A DNA stretch of 64,000 bases from Gari tellinella (GCA_922989275.2 OV277858.1:9672001-9736000); one strand, 5' to 3'. Numbered from the stretch's first letter, positions 1 through 12,028 are shown. The notes: a model not told the origin generated them from the letters alone. Translations and numbers: made by a program.

Positions 1-479
1 TGATACATATTCATGAATGTATGAAGGGCGCATATATAGTGTAATTTAAAATAAAGAAGGGTTGGAAACGGGACCAAACTTTTTGTCCGGATTAGAGAGA
101 ATTCCCGTATTTAGGGTTCCGGTTTAGAGGGGTTCCAATGTACTTTCAGAACCTATCAACAAAGTCAGAAGCAATACTTTTGGAAGGTGATAACCTTGAT
201 TTAGTACAGCATTAAGCTAGCTGTTCACTTGAATAGTTAAGTTTGAGCCCTGTTGTACAATGTTTATGAGATTTTCAGTTAATTTCAGAACTGTAGCAGA
301 TGATGTGAATATTTCTAATTTAGATCAGATTATATTATATATGCTTGAGATACAAACAAGTTTTTGCAAGACAACACAGATGATGATGACAACGCCAACG
401 ACCCAGTGATCTTAATACCTCGAAGTTTCTTCGAAACAGACGAGCTAAAAATCATTAATGGGAAATAACTCGTACTAAG

Positions 480-1603
480 ATTGTTATAAGAGTCAGATTA
501 TTTAAACAAAGGGGCATAACTCTGTAAGTCGGTAAACTGGAAAATTATTAGATCCTCTTAATGATAAAGCATCATGTCAAGTTTTGATTCGATTTCAGAC
601 AGCGGTTACTGAGAAACAGTTCCAACAAAACAGCAAGTGGTTACTGAGAAACTGCGCAGAAAAGAAAAAGAAATGGTGCAGAAATGAAGTCAACAAAGGG
701 GCATGACCCTGACAGAAAATCACTTTTCAAGAACTATAGCCCGACCAGGCATATCAAAATAAAATCTACATATTATTTTACTTAACTTATGCGATACAAT
801 TTTGACAGCGAAAAAGTTCTTTCTATATGTTTCAGGCATCAAAGTCAACATACATCAGATATTGGAAGTCTTTTCTAATCTTATTTTACCAAATATGCTT
901 TAAAAAAAAGTGTTCAAAGTTTGGATCATCATCAGGGCACAACAAAATTAGGTCCGGGCTAGTACTGTTTTAAAGTATTAGCCCGACCGGACTAGTGAAA
1001 ATAAAAGTTAATGTTTACCCCTGTTCTCTTTATGATAATGCATCATGTCAAGTTTCATTGGATTTCAGTCAGCAAAAACAAAAACTCAAGAAAGGGGAAT
1101 AACTCTGTAAGAAAATCACTGAAGTGGATTTTTTTTATCAGATGCACATCTCATCTTTATGATAAAGCATCATATGAAGTTTCATTGGATTTAAGCCAGT
1201 GGTTGCTGAGAAACTGATTGGACTAAAAATCTGAGAAACCCTGTACAAACGAATAAAGAAAAGGCGGTGAAATGAAAAGTCAAAAAAGGGGCATAACTCT
1301 ATCAGAAAAAAACTTAAGCGGAAAATTAGATGCACATCTACTCTTTATGATAAATCATCAAGTTATGTTTCATTGGATTTCAGTCAGTTGTTGCTGAGAA
1401 AATGCTTGGAAACGAAATGGATCATACGAAGGTCAACAAAGGGGCATAACTCTGTAAGAAGTGATAAAGCATCATGTCAAGTTTCATCAGATTTCAGTCA
1501 GTGGTTGCTGAGAAACCGCTTGGAAAACAAACTGACTGACTGACCAATGAACCGACAAGCTGGCTCCTATTTACCCCCCAAAACTTTGTTAGTGGGGGTA
1601 TAA
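480..1603. repeat. Tandem-like interspersed element, GGGGCATAACTCTG family
   Basis: Repeated blocks of 'ggggcataactctg', 'tgataaagcatcatgtcaag' and 'ggttgctgagaaac' recur about five times. The block ends in a short hairpin (ACCCCC ... GGGGGTATAAT at about 1574-1603) after a tgactgactgacc microsatellite. This is the usual 3' end structure of one class of repeats in this window; the same kind of tail is at 11,141-11,181. Open frames at 1,011-1,335 are repeat read-through, not genes. Confidence 0.7.
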
Positions 1604-1943
1604 TGAACATTATTATTGATTTTCAACCTGCAGATCGCAAGACCTATCAGAATGTTGGACTAAAGATGTGGAATTAAATTCTGACGCACACAAATATAAA
1701 ATTTATATAACAAAATTTGCCCACTATTTGTAACTTTCATTCTCGGTTAGTAAACATGACCAATTTTAACAGCCATGTCATCGGTTAAAACTGACAAACG
1801 CCTACTTTTTGACCCCACCCACCCACAATCCAATTAGACTGAGATGTTGTCAAGAAAAACATTCTGACCAAGTTTGAGAAAAACATTATGTTTCATCTGA
1901 ATAATACATGTAATGTTTATCAATGCCAATGAAATTAACTTAC

Positions 1944-2872
1944 CGATAGGTTCTTTGACATTAATGTCTTCCAAGTCTGCGCCTGCCATGTTCCCTATCT
2001 TTCCTGAATTCAAAAGGTGTAAAACTTTGGACACTTTAGCAACTTCAAGAGTGCTCTGTGGTAATCTGTAATATTGTCTGTGAATTCTGATATCATGCCC
2101 CATGAATCTTGCTAAAATGTCTTGACTGTTTTCTGCCAGATTAAGAACCTGACACATTGTGGCCAACTGCTTCCTCAGACTTGTTGAGGTAATTCTGTCT
2201 ACATATTGAAGCTTTGCATTGATAGCTGCCTCCTTTAAGACGTCATTCCCTCTAAATGGTCTAGTACCATGAGGTCGGCAAAATACATCATTACTTTTTA
2301 TTTTCAGTTCATTTTTTAGCTTTAAAAGAACTTCAATGTTTTTCTTCATTGTGTTTGTAAATAAAACTGCAACTTTTCTTCCCCTTTTCCCCCTAGTTTC
2401 AACTCGAAGATGTGTCTGACAAAGATGTTGTTCAAATTTAGTCAAACTTCTTCCGACTTCAGTATCTACATCGTTGTTCAGTGAGCACCTCAAAAAGGCA
2501 TCTATTTTAAGTCTTTCTGCCTCTCCTGAACGTTTTCTATTGAACAAAATCACTTGTGCAAGGATAAGTTTACACAAAGAGGAGTACTGGTATTCTGTAT
2601 CTTTAGGATCCATTTTTATGCATACGACAAGCAATATAAGCATGAGTATGTTCATACTTTCCAGACTTATCAAAGCGTCTTTGTCCAAACTCTTGTATTA
2701 AAGGATCTGTCTTTGCTTTTCTGCCTATAACATCATCTCTCATTTTCACTACTACACCTTCATTAAACTGCCTTGAAACAGATTTTGGTATAGGCAGTAA
2801 CAGGCGAGAATTTCGAGTAGGGCCATCACTTTTCACACCCTCTGGATTTGCAACACAACTCAAGTGATGCTT
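1944..2872 (-). pseudogene. Tyrosine-recombinase-like coding remnant, 3' part of chimeric exon
   Basis: This continues the reading frame of the exon that starts at 3360, beyond an in-frame TGA. The text KHHLSCVANPEG follows the stop. A frameshift at the A5 run (2613-2617) moves the reading to a frame that stays open to 1834. Tyrosine-recombinase signatures are visible in order: FNRKRSGEAERL (Arg-I box, RxGE), TSLRKQLAT (the LR of HxLR with the first His replaced), and MGHDIRIHRQYYRLP (GH box and a Tyr pair). The coding-looking stretch ends at a good donor, ATCG|GTAAGTTAA, in phase 1. Related proteins are multi-copy in mollusc and cnidarian genomes and are probably of mobile origin (recalled, not searched). 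With a stop and a frameshift it cannot give a recombinase as it stands, unless the base calls are wrong. Confidence 0.65.
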
Positions 2873-3360
2873 TCACATGTCTGTCTGAACTATGAGTCCT
2901 CTACAAAATTCACAGGACAAATATTTTCCCTCTTCCTGACATACACTTGGACGATATTTTGGAACTAGTAATCCAACACCTTTTTCTCTGACCTTTGTAT
3001 TATGTAAATTATTACCTCTAGCAGCAAGTATGCCCCAAGCACGCTTCCTTTCTTTCGAACCTTTTGTCAAACAAAGAATCTTGGCAACTTCAGACTCATC
3101 TTGATGATGAGTCTGCAAGTGTCTTGATATCTTCAGATCCATGGTTTCGCAATAAACACAGCATTGCCTCTTTCCCGTTCTTTTCTGTCCTTTAGAAATA
3201 CCAGTGGTCTGAACTAGTATTTTATTCAAAGCTGGGAAGTCAAAAATGGTGGATTCCCCACTACTGTTACAGATGTCTTCTTCTGGGCCAGTTATTGCAA
3301 GTGGTAGTATTTTGCCTTCTATTATACAGTGGAAAATCCAATCCTTTCCAACACATTGAT
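2873..3360 (-). CDS. Exon: end of BRCT repeat 2 fused to zinc-finger region
   Basis: The exon opens after a clear acceptor (tatattgttattgcag). It accepts the phase-1 G left by the exon at 7121-7222, giving GAT. Its first residues, DQCVGKDWIFHCIIEGKI, are the alpha-3 helix of a BRCT domain with its invariant Trp, so it completes BRCT2. After about 45 more residues the character changes: CCVYC ... HLQTHH is a CxxC...HxxxH zinc-finger-like motif, and CEFC is a second Cys pair, as found at the front of mobile-derived recombinase-like proteins. Translation stops at TGA 2873-2875, where TGG (Trp) would fit the family pattern. If this is the last used exon, the product carries about 115 residues of element-derived tail. 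Otherwise the TGA is a lesion. The splice and BRCT reading is strong; the origin of the tail is inferred. Confidence 0.75.
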
Positions 3361-3524
3361 CTGCAATAACAATATAATAGGTTTTACAAATCAACTTTTG
3401 CAGCCTTCAAGTGATCTGCCCAGGCTGTGTTTTTGCGCAATTGTCCCCTCTATTTAAAGAAATATCCCCAGAGTTTTGACAAGGGAGTTTAACATGACAA
3501 AAATGAATTTGGAGTTATATTTAA

Positions 3525-4341
3525 CACTGTGACCTTGACCTTTGGGCCATGGACCAGGGAGTTAAACGCCACACATCATCTTTGTCTGGTGAACATTTGT
3601 GCCAAGTTATACTGAAATCAATCTATAGATAAAGAAGTTACAGACTGGACACGAAATTTGTGATAAAGTAATTGAACCCTGTGACCTTGACCTTTGACCC
3701 ATGGACCAAGGTTTAAAAGAGACACATCATCTTTGTATGGTGAACATTTGTGTGAAATTATATTGAAATCCATTCATAGAAAAAGAAGTAACAGACCAAA
3801 TATGAAATTTGTGACAAAGTAATTGAACCCTGTGACCTTGACCTTTGACCCATGGACCTGGGAGTTAAATGTGACACATCATCCCTGTCTGGTGAACATT
3901 CATACAAAGTTATATTGAAATCCAATCATAAATAAAGAAGTTACAGACCGGACACAAAATTTATGTCAAAGTAATTGAACCCTGTGACCTTGACCATTGA
4001 CCTATGGACCTGGGAGTTAAACGCGACACATCGTATTTGTCTGGTAAACATTTATACCAAGTTATATTAATATCCAATTATAGATAAAGAAGTTACAGAC
4101 CGGACACGAAATTTGAGACAAAGTAATTGAACCCTGTGACCATTGACCTTTGACCTATGGACTTGGGAGTTAAACGTGACACATCGTCTTTGTCTGGTAA
4201 ACGTTTGTACCGAGTTAAATTGAAATCCATTTATAGACAAAGAAGTTACAGACTGGACAGGAAATGGGACGGACGGAAGGACGGACGGACAGAGCGATTA
4301 CTATATGCTCGGGCCCCCGAACCCTTTGGGGGCATAACAAG
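3525..4341. repeat. 152-bp tandem array with hairpin tail
   Basis: The phrase 'gtgaccttgacctttgaccc' recurs with gacc at 3531, 3683, 3834, 3986 and 4138, a period of 151-152 bp. After the fifth copy comes a ggacggacgg microsatellite and a terminal hairpin, GGGCCCCCGAACCCTTTGGGGGC, at about 4310-4335. Diverged monomers of the same kind lie at 28,640-28,890. Confidence 0.85.
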
Positions 4342-4949
4342 AAAGGGTTACAGTAACGTAAACTAAATTTAAGTCCAATTATCTCCCCTTGGAAATAGCG
4401 GAATGGAAAAAATATTTCTTCATGCACTCCTGCAGATAGTACTCTATGAACCTGTGAAGTTTTGTCCAAATCTGAACAGTGTATGAGAAGTTGAGATTAC
4501 GAATGATTATGACCTATTAATGCATGAAACATAATTACATTAAAGTTCAATTATCTACCCTTTGAAACAGCACATCAAAAAAAACAAAAATTGAAACGTT
4601 TAATTAAACACTTCCTGCATGACAAACACAAAGTTCTTATTAACATTTTGACTGTGACCACATTTATGGATTACAGAAGATATTATCGGTTTTTGACAGG
4701 TCTTGGAATATTGACTGTATCAAGTTGTTCACATTTTACGAATCACTTGCTAACCAGTCTCCTAATCGCTTGCCACACATTTGACTGGTTCACGACTAAA
4801 ATACTAACAATGTTTTATGCATATAATTCATATAATATCATAGTTAACAGATTTTGAGTCGTACACCGATTGATGTGACGTCATACATGCCTAAGGTAAT
4901 GTCAGCACTTATGATTTTGTAAGGTTTACTATATAAGCCTATGTAAAAC

Positions 4950-5468
4950 TTGTGAGCCCGGGGTGGTACAATTCTAACCCTAGGAGCAAAATGTGAACAA
5001 TCTCTGTAGAGGTCCACTAGATGATGCTACATACCAAATATCACAGCTCTAAGCCTTTTGGTTTCAGAAGATTTTTTAAGTTTTTACTATATAAGTCTAT
5101 GTAAAAATTGTGACTCCCATGATGGGTAAATTTTGACCCCAGGAGCAAAATTTGAACAATCTTTGCAGAGGTGTACTAGATGATGCTACATACCAAATTT
5201 GGTAGCCCTTGGCCTTATGCTTTTTGAGAAGAAGATTTTTAAAGTTTTCACATTTATTTCACATTGGTTGCCATGGTTCAACCAGAGTTCTGTATGGAAT
5301 CAAATTCTTTGAATAACTTTGGTAGAGGTTGACCCAAGGATCATTCCTGCAAGGTTTGGTAAAATCCGACAAATAGTTTAGGAGGAGATGTTGTTTTAAG
5401 AAATTATTGACAACGGACGGACAACAGACACAGGACGATCAAAATAGCTCACCCAGGTGAGCTAAAAG
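4950..5468. repeat. Hairpin-tailed element, 164-bp monomer family
   Basis: Two to three diverged monomers ('aaaacttgtgaccc', 'atgatgctacataccaaat') precede a ggacggacaac stretch and a 3' hairpin, AGCTCACCCAGGTGAGCTAAA, at about 5448-5467. No matching 5' end is obvious. Confidence 0.7.
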
Positions 5469-6780
5469 GGGTGATAAAGCCCAATAACTCCACTACAATC
5501 AATCGCTACTGGACCAAAATATGGAGGTGCGCAAGTTCATATACTGATGAGGCAGAGCATAGAAGTATTTACAAAGTTTCATCACTGTAGTAGTACAGTG
5601 TAGATCCAATATATCACAGAAATTGGGGTCAAGCAAAAGAAATCCGCGATGTAGTCAGATCGCTATATATAGCCAAATTTTGATCTCAACCACGAAGTAA
5701 TTGCACGAAGTTTACTTCGTGTCTCAACCAAATTCAGCGTGCGTTTTCCTTTGAATGGTTCTATTTTTTTATCTTATTCTTGCAATAATCATTATTCCAT
5801 GACTGCATACCTTTTTATTTTTTGTGAAAACAAATCCCTGTATGCACTGTCATACCTAGCTATAGCTGTTTTAGGTTTTATTATGTGTCTCTTCGTTACG
5901 ACGGCAGCCATTTTCGTATAAGCATGCATATTTCATTATCGTGAAAAATACACTTAATGTGTGCGTATAAAATTACTGCGAAAATCACACTAAATACGTG
6001 TTCTGAGACACGAACGTGAATGGAATTGGGTTTACTCTCTTAAATGTAATTCGTGAAGTTGTAATAATTGAAAGAATATTGTAATCTACTTACAGTTAAC
6101 AAGTTTATTTTTTTTGGATAAATTGTTTAACTTCTTTGGCGACATGGTCCTAAGAACGTAGTTAACTGGAACAAATCGCAGTACAGGCTGGTTGCCGAAC
6201 CGCTATAAATATGGCACATTTGATGTGTAGGTTATTACGCAATCAGGTTTTGTTTGCCAATTATGGATTTACCCAGTATTGTTTGCTTGTTCATGCATCA
6301 TGCCGTTCGAAGGTGAGAAAGTCAACTACGAGAACTGGTAGTGATAATTACGCGACAATTGAAGTCTGATTACACAGGAGTGTACATAACACGTCCTGGA
6401 TTACACAATTGGTGGCCTGATATGGGTATAATTCATGATTTGAATTATTGCTACACATGTTTTGTTAACTTTCATATACATTGTAGGAAAAAATGGGGTC
6501 CACACAGCGACCAAGATATATTGGGTTTCGCGAGATAGCGGACCGCGCAGTAACGGATCTACACTGTACAACTTTTTGAGTTACGTGCGACACAAGTCCA
6601 AATTAGGGAGAAAAAGTGGCAATAACTCGTAAATCCTAACTGGACCAAAATATGGAGGTGAAAAAGTTCATATGCTGATTTGTGAAGTTTCATCTTAATA
6701 CTTTTTGAGTTACGGGCGACAAAAAATCCGACGGAACCCCTTGAAACCCCATTTTAAAAGGGGGGGGGGGCATACAAAGC
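5469..6780. repeat. Interrupted repeat (ACTGGACCAAAATATGGAGG family)
   Basis: The same phrase, 'ctggaccaaaatatggaggt', occurs near 5508 and 6641. The word GTACAGTGTAGATCC near 5594 recurs inverted near 6555. This suggests one repeat copy split by an insertion of about 1 kb (about 5.6-6.55 kb) whose edges include cacgaagt palindromes. The open frames in the insert (5739-5921, 6341-6538) match nothing I recognise. The block ends in a G10 run near 6760. Confidence 0.4.
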
Positions 6781-6814
6781 AAGCCTAATAATTTAAAATC
6801 GCAGACAGTTTAAC

Positions 6815-6990
6815 TTAGCTGGTCGCCTAATGGACTTGTGAGATCACAAGTTGGATACCCAGTTGGGCGGCTTTCCTACTGGCAAGTTAAATTTGCTTTT
6901 CACGTCTGCTGTATACATACATGTGAGAAAGCAGTCAGTAGCTTGAAAAAAATGTTGTGTGAGTAAGCAAGGAAATATGAATAGGTGTGC
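6815..6990 (+). repeat. Possible SINE fragment
   Basis: The segment with 'ttgcttttcacgtctgctg', 'acatgtgagaaagcagtcag' and 'tgtgagtaagcaaggaaa' parallels the 3' half of the SINE at 14,463-14,690. That 3' core resembles the Meta/CORE-type SINE cores of animals. The 5' tRNA-like part is not convincing here. Confidence 0.4.
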
Positions 6991-7120
6991 TGCCCACCGT
7001 GATGTGACCAATGATGCTGAAAAAGTTGTTAAAACTCCATAGAAACAAGCAAATGATTAAAAAGAGAAAATTAATCTATGACACAACAGCTACAGATCTC
7101 CAAAACTGAATTATTCTTAC

Positions 7121-7222
7121 CAGATGAATGAAGTTGGTCATCTGAGCAGACAATAACAGTGTCTTTTGAGCATGTTAGCACTTGCACTCCTTTCATAGAC
7201 TGTAATAGTGTGATGACTTGGT
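7121..7222 (-). CDS. Exon: BRCT repeat 2, beta-strand region
   Basis: The acceptor is gttttttccag and the donor CATCTG|GTAAGAAT. The 102-nt exon is open only in phase 1 in and phase 1 out, and it reads DQVITLLQSMKGVQVLTC then SKDTVIVCSDDQ. It accepts the G left by the exon at 11917-12028 and hands G to the exon at 3360. The sequence matches the interior of a BRCT fold (helix, then hydrophobic strand). The alternating good splice sites and the phase match on both sides argue against chance. Confidence 0.75.
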
Positions 7223-7245
7223 CTGGAAAAAACAAAAACACAATG

Positions 7246-7631
7246 AACAAGAGCCACATTGGCTCTAAATCGTTCACCTGAGTTGTAGTGATACATTGAC
7301 TAAGTGACATTTTAAGAAATATTGTAACAATCTATTTGTTGGCTTAACTCTTTGCATGCTAGCGGCAACATTGTGATTACCTTTGCAAACAGTTTGGATC
7401 CTGATGAGGCGTCTCATCAGGATCCAAACAGTTTGTCACTCTGACCTTATTTTGAAAAGAAAATTTAAATTTATTTATTTTTAAAAAAGTAGCAGACGAC
7501 AATTGGTGCAGATGACAAATTTACCCAGCATGCAAAGAGTTAAATTATTATAAATCAAATGAGTGAACATCCCCACACTAAATGGTATCACTTAATTTGA
7601 ATGACTTTTGTCTGTGCCAGGTGAGCTAAAA
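7246..7631. repeat. Hairpin-ended element split by a TTAA MITE
   Basis: The head AACAAGAGCCACATTGGCTC and 'gttcacctgag' lie at 7246-7282. A tail word, ccaggtgagctaaaa, lies at 7617-7631. The 200-bp palindromic MITE at 7344-7543 sits inside. Confidence 0.6.
7344..7543. mobile_element. piggyBac-like palindromic MITE, TTAA target
   Basis: The ends are exact inverted repeats, TTAACTCTTTGCATGCT ... AGCATGCAAAGAGTTAA, where TTAA is the presumed target duplication. The middle has a near-perfect internal palindrome, AAACAGTTTGGATCCTGATG against CATCAGGATCCAAACAGTTT. The TTAA target and CTCTTTGCATG end suggest mobilisation by a piggyBac-type transposase (inference). Confidence 0.8.
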
Positions 7632-7898
7632 ACAGAAGCTGTCACTAGACAGTGCCCTTGATTTTTTGGATTGGATAAAAAAAACTTAACAAGGATTCTA
7701 AATTTCAAAACGGTCCATAATTCCAATAAAGTCATTTACTCATACATTGAGATGCGAGTCATCATATTAGAGTATCAAAGCAATATGTTTCAAGGTGTAT
7801 GGATAAATAGGACTGTTACAAAAATGGGTAATAACTGGATAGACAGACTGACAGGGTGTTTCCTATATACCCTATTATTTACAGGGGCTATAAGGTGC

Positions 7899-9391
7899 AA
7901 ACAAGAGCCCATGGGCTCTATATCGCTCACCTGAGTCATGGTGATTATTAAATAAAGAGTGAGGCATCTTGACTCCACCCTGGGGCGGGACCAATTTTGA
8001 CCCCAGGGGCATAACATGAAGAATCTTGGTCACAACATTTCTATCAGAGTGTTAATCACTACTAACCATGAAATGAAATTAACACAAAGTTTGGATTATG
8101 ATCAGATGACAAACAATTGTCTGATCAAGATCCAAACTATTTGAGGCCAGACATATGACCAGATAGTACAGGCTACTATCTGAACCACAACATGGGACTA
8201 CAGTACACTTTTGTATTTAGCCGGTCACCAAAAGACAGTTAACACAGCAGGCTAAAGGATGTCAAACACTGCCACAGTATTAACACCCTATCACTGTTTA
8301 CCATGAACCGAAATTACAACACAGTTTGGATTCTGATTAGATGCCAAATAAATGTCTGATCAAGATCCAAACAGTTTGAACTTTGTGGCAATTTTTTCCA
8401 AGTTGAAATGCCTAAAAATTAGTTTTGAGAAATTCAAGCAGATAACAATTGTAATGCTTACATATAAACTGAGCAGACAAAGGGTAATACTACCTCCCTA
8501 GCTGACCAGCTGCATCTAAGGCCAAAATAAAAAAGATGTGTGTTTCTGGTTACATGAAAATATTTTTATTTTGTTAAAAGTTTTGGGATTATAAGGGATA
8601 CAAAATGGCCGCTCGGACTTTAGGGTAGGGGTAAAAAATTAAGCACGGTCGGGTAACCAGAAACACACACTTTTTTTTAGGCCTAATAGCCTTCACCAAA
8701 ACAAAACTTGGATTTTCCAGTGTGCTACTGGGAAACTTATTAGGCACGGTCTGGTAACCAGAAACACACACTTTTTTTTTAAGGCCTAATAGCCTAATAG
8801 CTTCACCAAAGTTATAAAACCTGGATTTTCCAATCCACTAGTACTAGGAAACTTATGTTTCCAGATGAGAAAATGTCTGTAAAAAAGGCATTATCTCACA
8901 GGGTGAAGCCAATTTTAAACCCAGGACTACCATATTTACAGCATTTTTAAATATATACATGGTGAATATTTACACCAACTATCTAGCAATAGGCTATGTG
9001 GAGAAGATCTTTAAAGTGATTTCTACGCAAAACTAGTGACCCACAGGGCGCGCCCAATTTTGACCCAAGGGCTACAATTTTAACAAATTTATTAAAGGCC
9101 TAACAGATGATGTTACAAACCAAATATCTAAGCTCAAGCCTGTGTGGTTTCTGAGAAAAATATTTTTTAAATATTAAAAAAAAAATCATTTATGTTGCCA
9201 TAGCAACCAGAGTTTTGTATGGTTCCACTTAATTTGAACAATCTAGGTAGAAACTCATCCAAGGAACATCCATGCAAAATTTTATCAACATCCATCTAGT
9301 TGTTTCAGAGAAGATGTCGTTTGAAATAAAAAGTGAACGGACGGACGGACAGACGGACGCCGGACAATCATCCCCGCTCCCAATAGCTCAC

Positions 9392-9420
<29 letters not shown>
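7899..9420. repeat. Composite hairpin-ended element with nested palindromes
   Basis: The head AACAAGAGCCCATGGGCTCT, with 'cgctcacctgag', begins near 7899. The tail hairpin at about 9387-9418 has stem AGCTCACC...GAGCC, loop TTCG and GGCTCAGGTGAGCT. Between them are two palindromic inserts of the TTTGGATC..GATCCAAAC type (8092-8146 and 8320-8380) and a duplicated 'ggtaaccagaaacacacac' block (8652-8780). Confidence 0.75.
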
Positions 9421-9422
<2 letters not shown>

Positions 9423-9483
9423 ATAAAGCTCTTCAAGCGATGTTATTGAGATTTCAGTTACACCATTTGAAGAGCTTGATTTG

Positions 9484-9752
9484 GTTTGGTTTATTATATA
9501 CGTCAGTTTCTGCCATCTAATGGCTAATTGGACGCCCCAGAGAGAGGGGAGTGGATACAGAAAACCCGGGCGTGATGCCCTACTCTTATTATCGAAAGAG
9601 TTCTCTGGTTCTTTAAGATGCCCAGTGTAAAGCACTGATACATCGGACCTCGATTTTATAAAGTCTCATCCGAAAGACTTTGTCCGGCAGGGAATCGAAC
9701 TCACATACCTGGCATGATAGTCGAGCGCGTTACCACTCGACCATGGTCCGCC
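9484..9752 (-). repeat. tRNA-derived SINE, minus strand
   Basis: Read on the minus strand it starts at about 9752 with a tRNA-like head: A-box-like TGGTCGAGTGGT and B-box GAGTTCGATTCCC. A body and the 3' core ('tggctaattggacgcccc') follow. A 5'-truncated relative lies at 51,480-51,622. Extra sequence and lack of a clean cloverleaf argue against a functional tRNA gene. Confidence 0.7.
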
Positions 9753-10380
9753 GGTAGCTTGATTTGGCACGGACATACAAATGAACACCGATGGAGAAGA
9801 ACATGCCAATATAAGACTGCATTCGGGACAGGGTATAAAAATTGTTTTCAAAACTTTAAGAATTTTATCTTTCAGATGGAACAGTAAAATCCCGCTTAAA
9901 GACCGGTCTGAAATTAAGACCAACTCGAAATTAAGACCACTTTGTAAAGGAACAGAATATTTTCCTTCATATTTTAATGGTCTTAGGGTCCGTTATTAAG
10001 ATTGGTCAGCTATTCAGTAATAAGACCACTTACCCAGAACAAAAAGACCAATTAGAGTTGTTTTAGGGTCCGCTATTAAGGGCAGATGTTCACACCTCAC
10101 CGGCTGCGACAAAGCCAGTTTGACACTTTTACATCAAACACATATTATTTTAAGGTAGAGGTAAAGGGTAATTGATTGACATGGGTGCTTCTTGAGGGGA
10201 ATGTTTTGATAGAAGGTGGAGAATATACTCGAACGACTTTCTTCATAAAGACAATGCATGGCTGAATTTGATCTTCTTGTTAAAATCCAACATTTGTGTG
10301 GAAAGATGGAGAGGAAAACAGGAACGTTATCTTAAGGGTTAAAATTGACAAGGTGTTTCAAACAATCATAATTAAATTTT

Positions 10381-11181
10381 AACAAGAGGCCCATGGGCCA
10401 CATTTCGCTCACCTGAGAAAAGCTGAAAATATGAAGAGAATGATTTATATCCAGGGGTGGGGTCATCTATGTAAATAAAACTACAATTGCCACTGTAGTG
10501 ACAAAATACCCCCGCAATAGCAATTTGATAGTAAAAGTGTGGGCATGTTGATTATATGAAATAGGCACAGCCTATAAGCAAGCACAGCTGTCAAAAGTAA
10601 AAATAAATCATGTTAAAGTCGTTTACATCACAAGTTTATTTCAATAAAAAATAAAAAAAGTTGAATCAAGGGCAATAACTCTGTAGTTCTAGGGACAACT
10701 CATTTGAAAAATATGTCATGCACATCTACACTTCATTATAAATATATATATGGTGTGAATTGATAAAGAAATGCAGAACAAAGGGCAATAACTCAAAACA
10801 TTTGAAATAAAGAGTTACTGTTCTTATGTATGGTTCATCGCCACATTGAGATCTACCCACACATGAAGTTTCAGGTTGATACCTCTTATACTTTTTGAGT
10901 AATGAGCTAATTTCAAGTTTTTTTCCCCAAAAACAAAGGGCAATAACTCAAATTTGAAATCAAGAGTTACTGTTATTATGTAGGGTTCATCTACCCAATG
11001 AGATCTACACACCCATGAAGTTTCATGTTGATATCGCTTATACTTTTTGAGTAATTGGCTACATTAAAGTTTTTGCCACAGACAGACAGACCGACAGACA
11101 GACCAACCGACCGACCGCCCGCCCGCCCAACACACTGACTCCTATATACCCCCTCTCAAACTTCGTTTGCGGGGGTATAAT
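10381..11181. repeat. Hairpin-ended element containing GGGCAATAACTC repeat
   Basis: The head AACAAGAGGCCCATGGGCC, with 'cgctcacctgag', begins at 10381. From about 10,660 a second family takes over ('aagggcaataactc', three copies), ending in a gacagacagacc/gccc microsatellite and the tail hairpin ATACCCCC ... AACTTCGTTTG ... GGGGGTAT (11144-11179). This second block is probably nested. Confidence 0.7.
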
Positions 11182-11199
11182 TACCTATGAGGCAGGGCC

Positions 11200-11745
11200 A
11201 TTTTTTACCCCAGGGGCATAGTTTTTAAGTTTTTATTATATAATCCTATGTAAAACTTGTGACCCCCAGGACAGGTCAATTTTGACCTCAGGGAAAAAAC
11301 TTGAACAAACTTTGTAGTGGTTCACTAGATGATACTATATACCAAACATCACAACTCTAAGCCTTTCAGTTTTGAAGAAGAATAATTTATAAGTTTTTAC
11401 TATATAATCCTATGTAAAACTTGTGACCCCCTGGGTGGGGTCAATTTTGACCCTAGGGGCAAAATTTGAACAAACTTTGTAGAGGTCCATTAGATGATGC
11501 TACATACCAAACATCACAGCTCAAAGCCTTTCGGTTTTGAAGAAGAAGAATGTTTAAGTTTTTACTATATAATCCTATGTAAAACTTGTGACCCCCGGGA
11601 CGGGGTCAATTTAGACCCCAGGGGAAAAATATGAACAAACTTTGTAGTGGTTCACCAGATGATGCTACATACCAAATATCACAACTCTAAGCCTTTCGGT
11701 TTCGAAGAAGAAGAATTTTTAAGTTTTTACTATCATCCATATCAA
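11200..11745. repeat. 164-bp monomer array
   Basis: 'cctatgtaaaacttgtgacc' recurs at about 11245, 11409 and 11574 (164-165 bp apart), with 'gatgatgctacataccaaa' in each unit. This is probably the body of the element whose head is at 10,381. Confidence 0.8.
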
Positions 11746-11916
11746 GGGTCTCTGTAATAAGACCCGACTCGATATTAGACCACTTTCTGTCAGCGGAACT
11801 TTACTGTATATGACAACTGTTATTATCTTTACTCAAAACAATATTGCTGATTTTGAGCCATCTTGAACTGTTAATGGGTGTTTTGTTACAGGACAGAAAA
11901 GTACATTTACATTTAC

Positions 11917-12028
11917 CTTCTGTTATATCTTGCCACCGACCTCCTCGGACTTGAAATTCAAAACCTTTGTAATCTTCCTGTATATTGATATCGCCATACT
12001 GGCAGGAGCTAGTGACTTTAAAATTTTC
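11917..12028 (-). CDS. Exon: linker between BRCT repeats and start of BRCT2
   Basis: The acceptor is ttccttttttag and the donor ACAGAAG|GTAAATG. The 112-nt exon is open in phase 0 in, phase 1 out. It reads ENFKVTSSCQYGDI and later EDYKGFEFQVRGGRWQ. KGFEFQV resembles the first strand of a BRCT repeat after an inter-repeat linker. Phases match the exon at 13782-13906 upstream and 7121-7222 downstream. It lies between repeats but carries no repeat motif itself. Confidence 0.75.

Noticed and set aside
7899..9420. Helitron interpretation of hairpin plus CTAA tail
   Set aside because: Other families with the same layout end in GTATAA or GCATAA instead of CTRR, there is no TC start, and the paired head/tail words argue for inverted-repeat logic.
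9686..9758. tRNA gene on the minus strand
   Set aside because: A- and B-box words are present but the acceptor stem does not close, and the tRNA-like part continues into a SINE body with a second copy at 51.5 kb.
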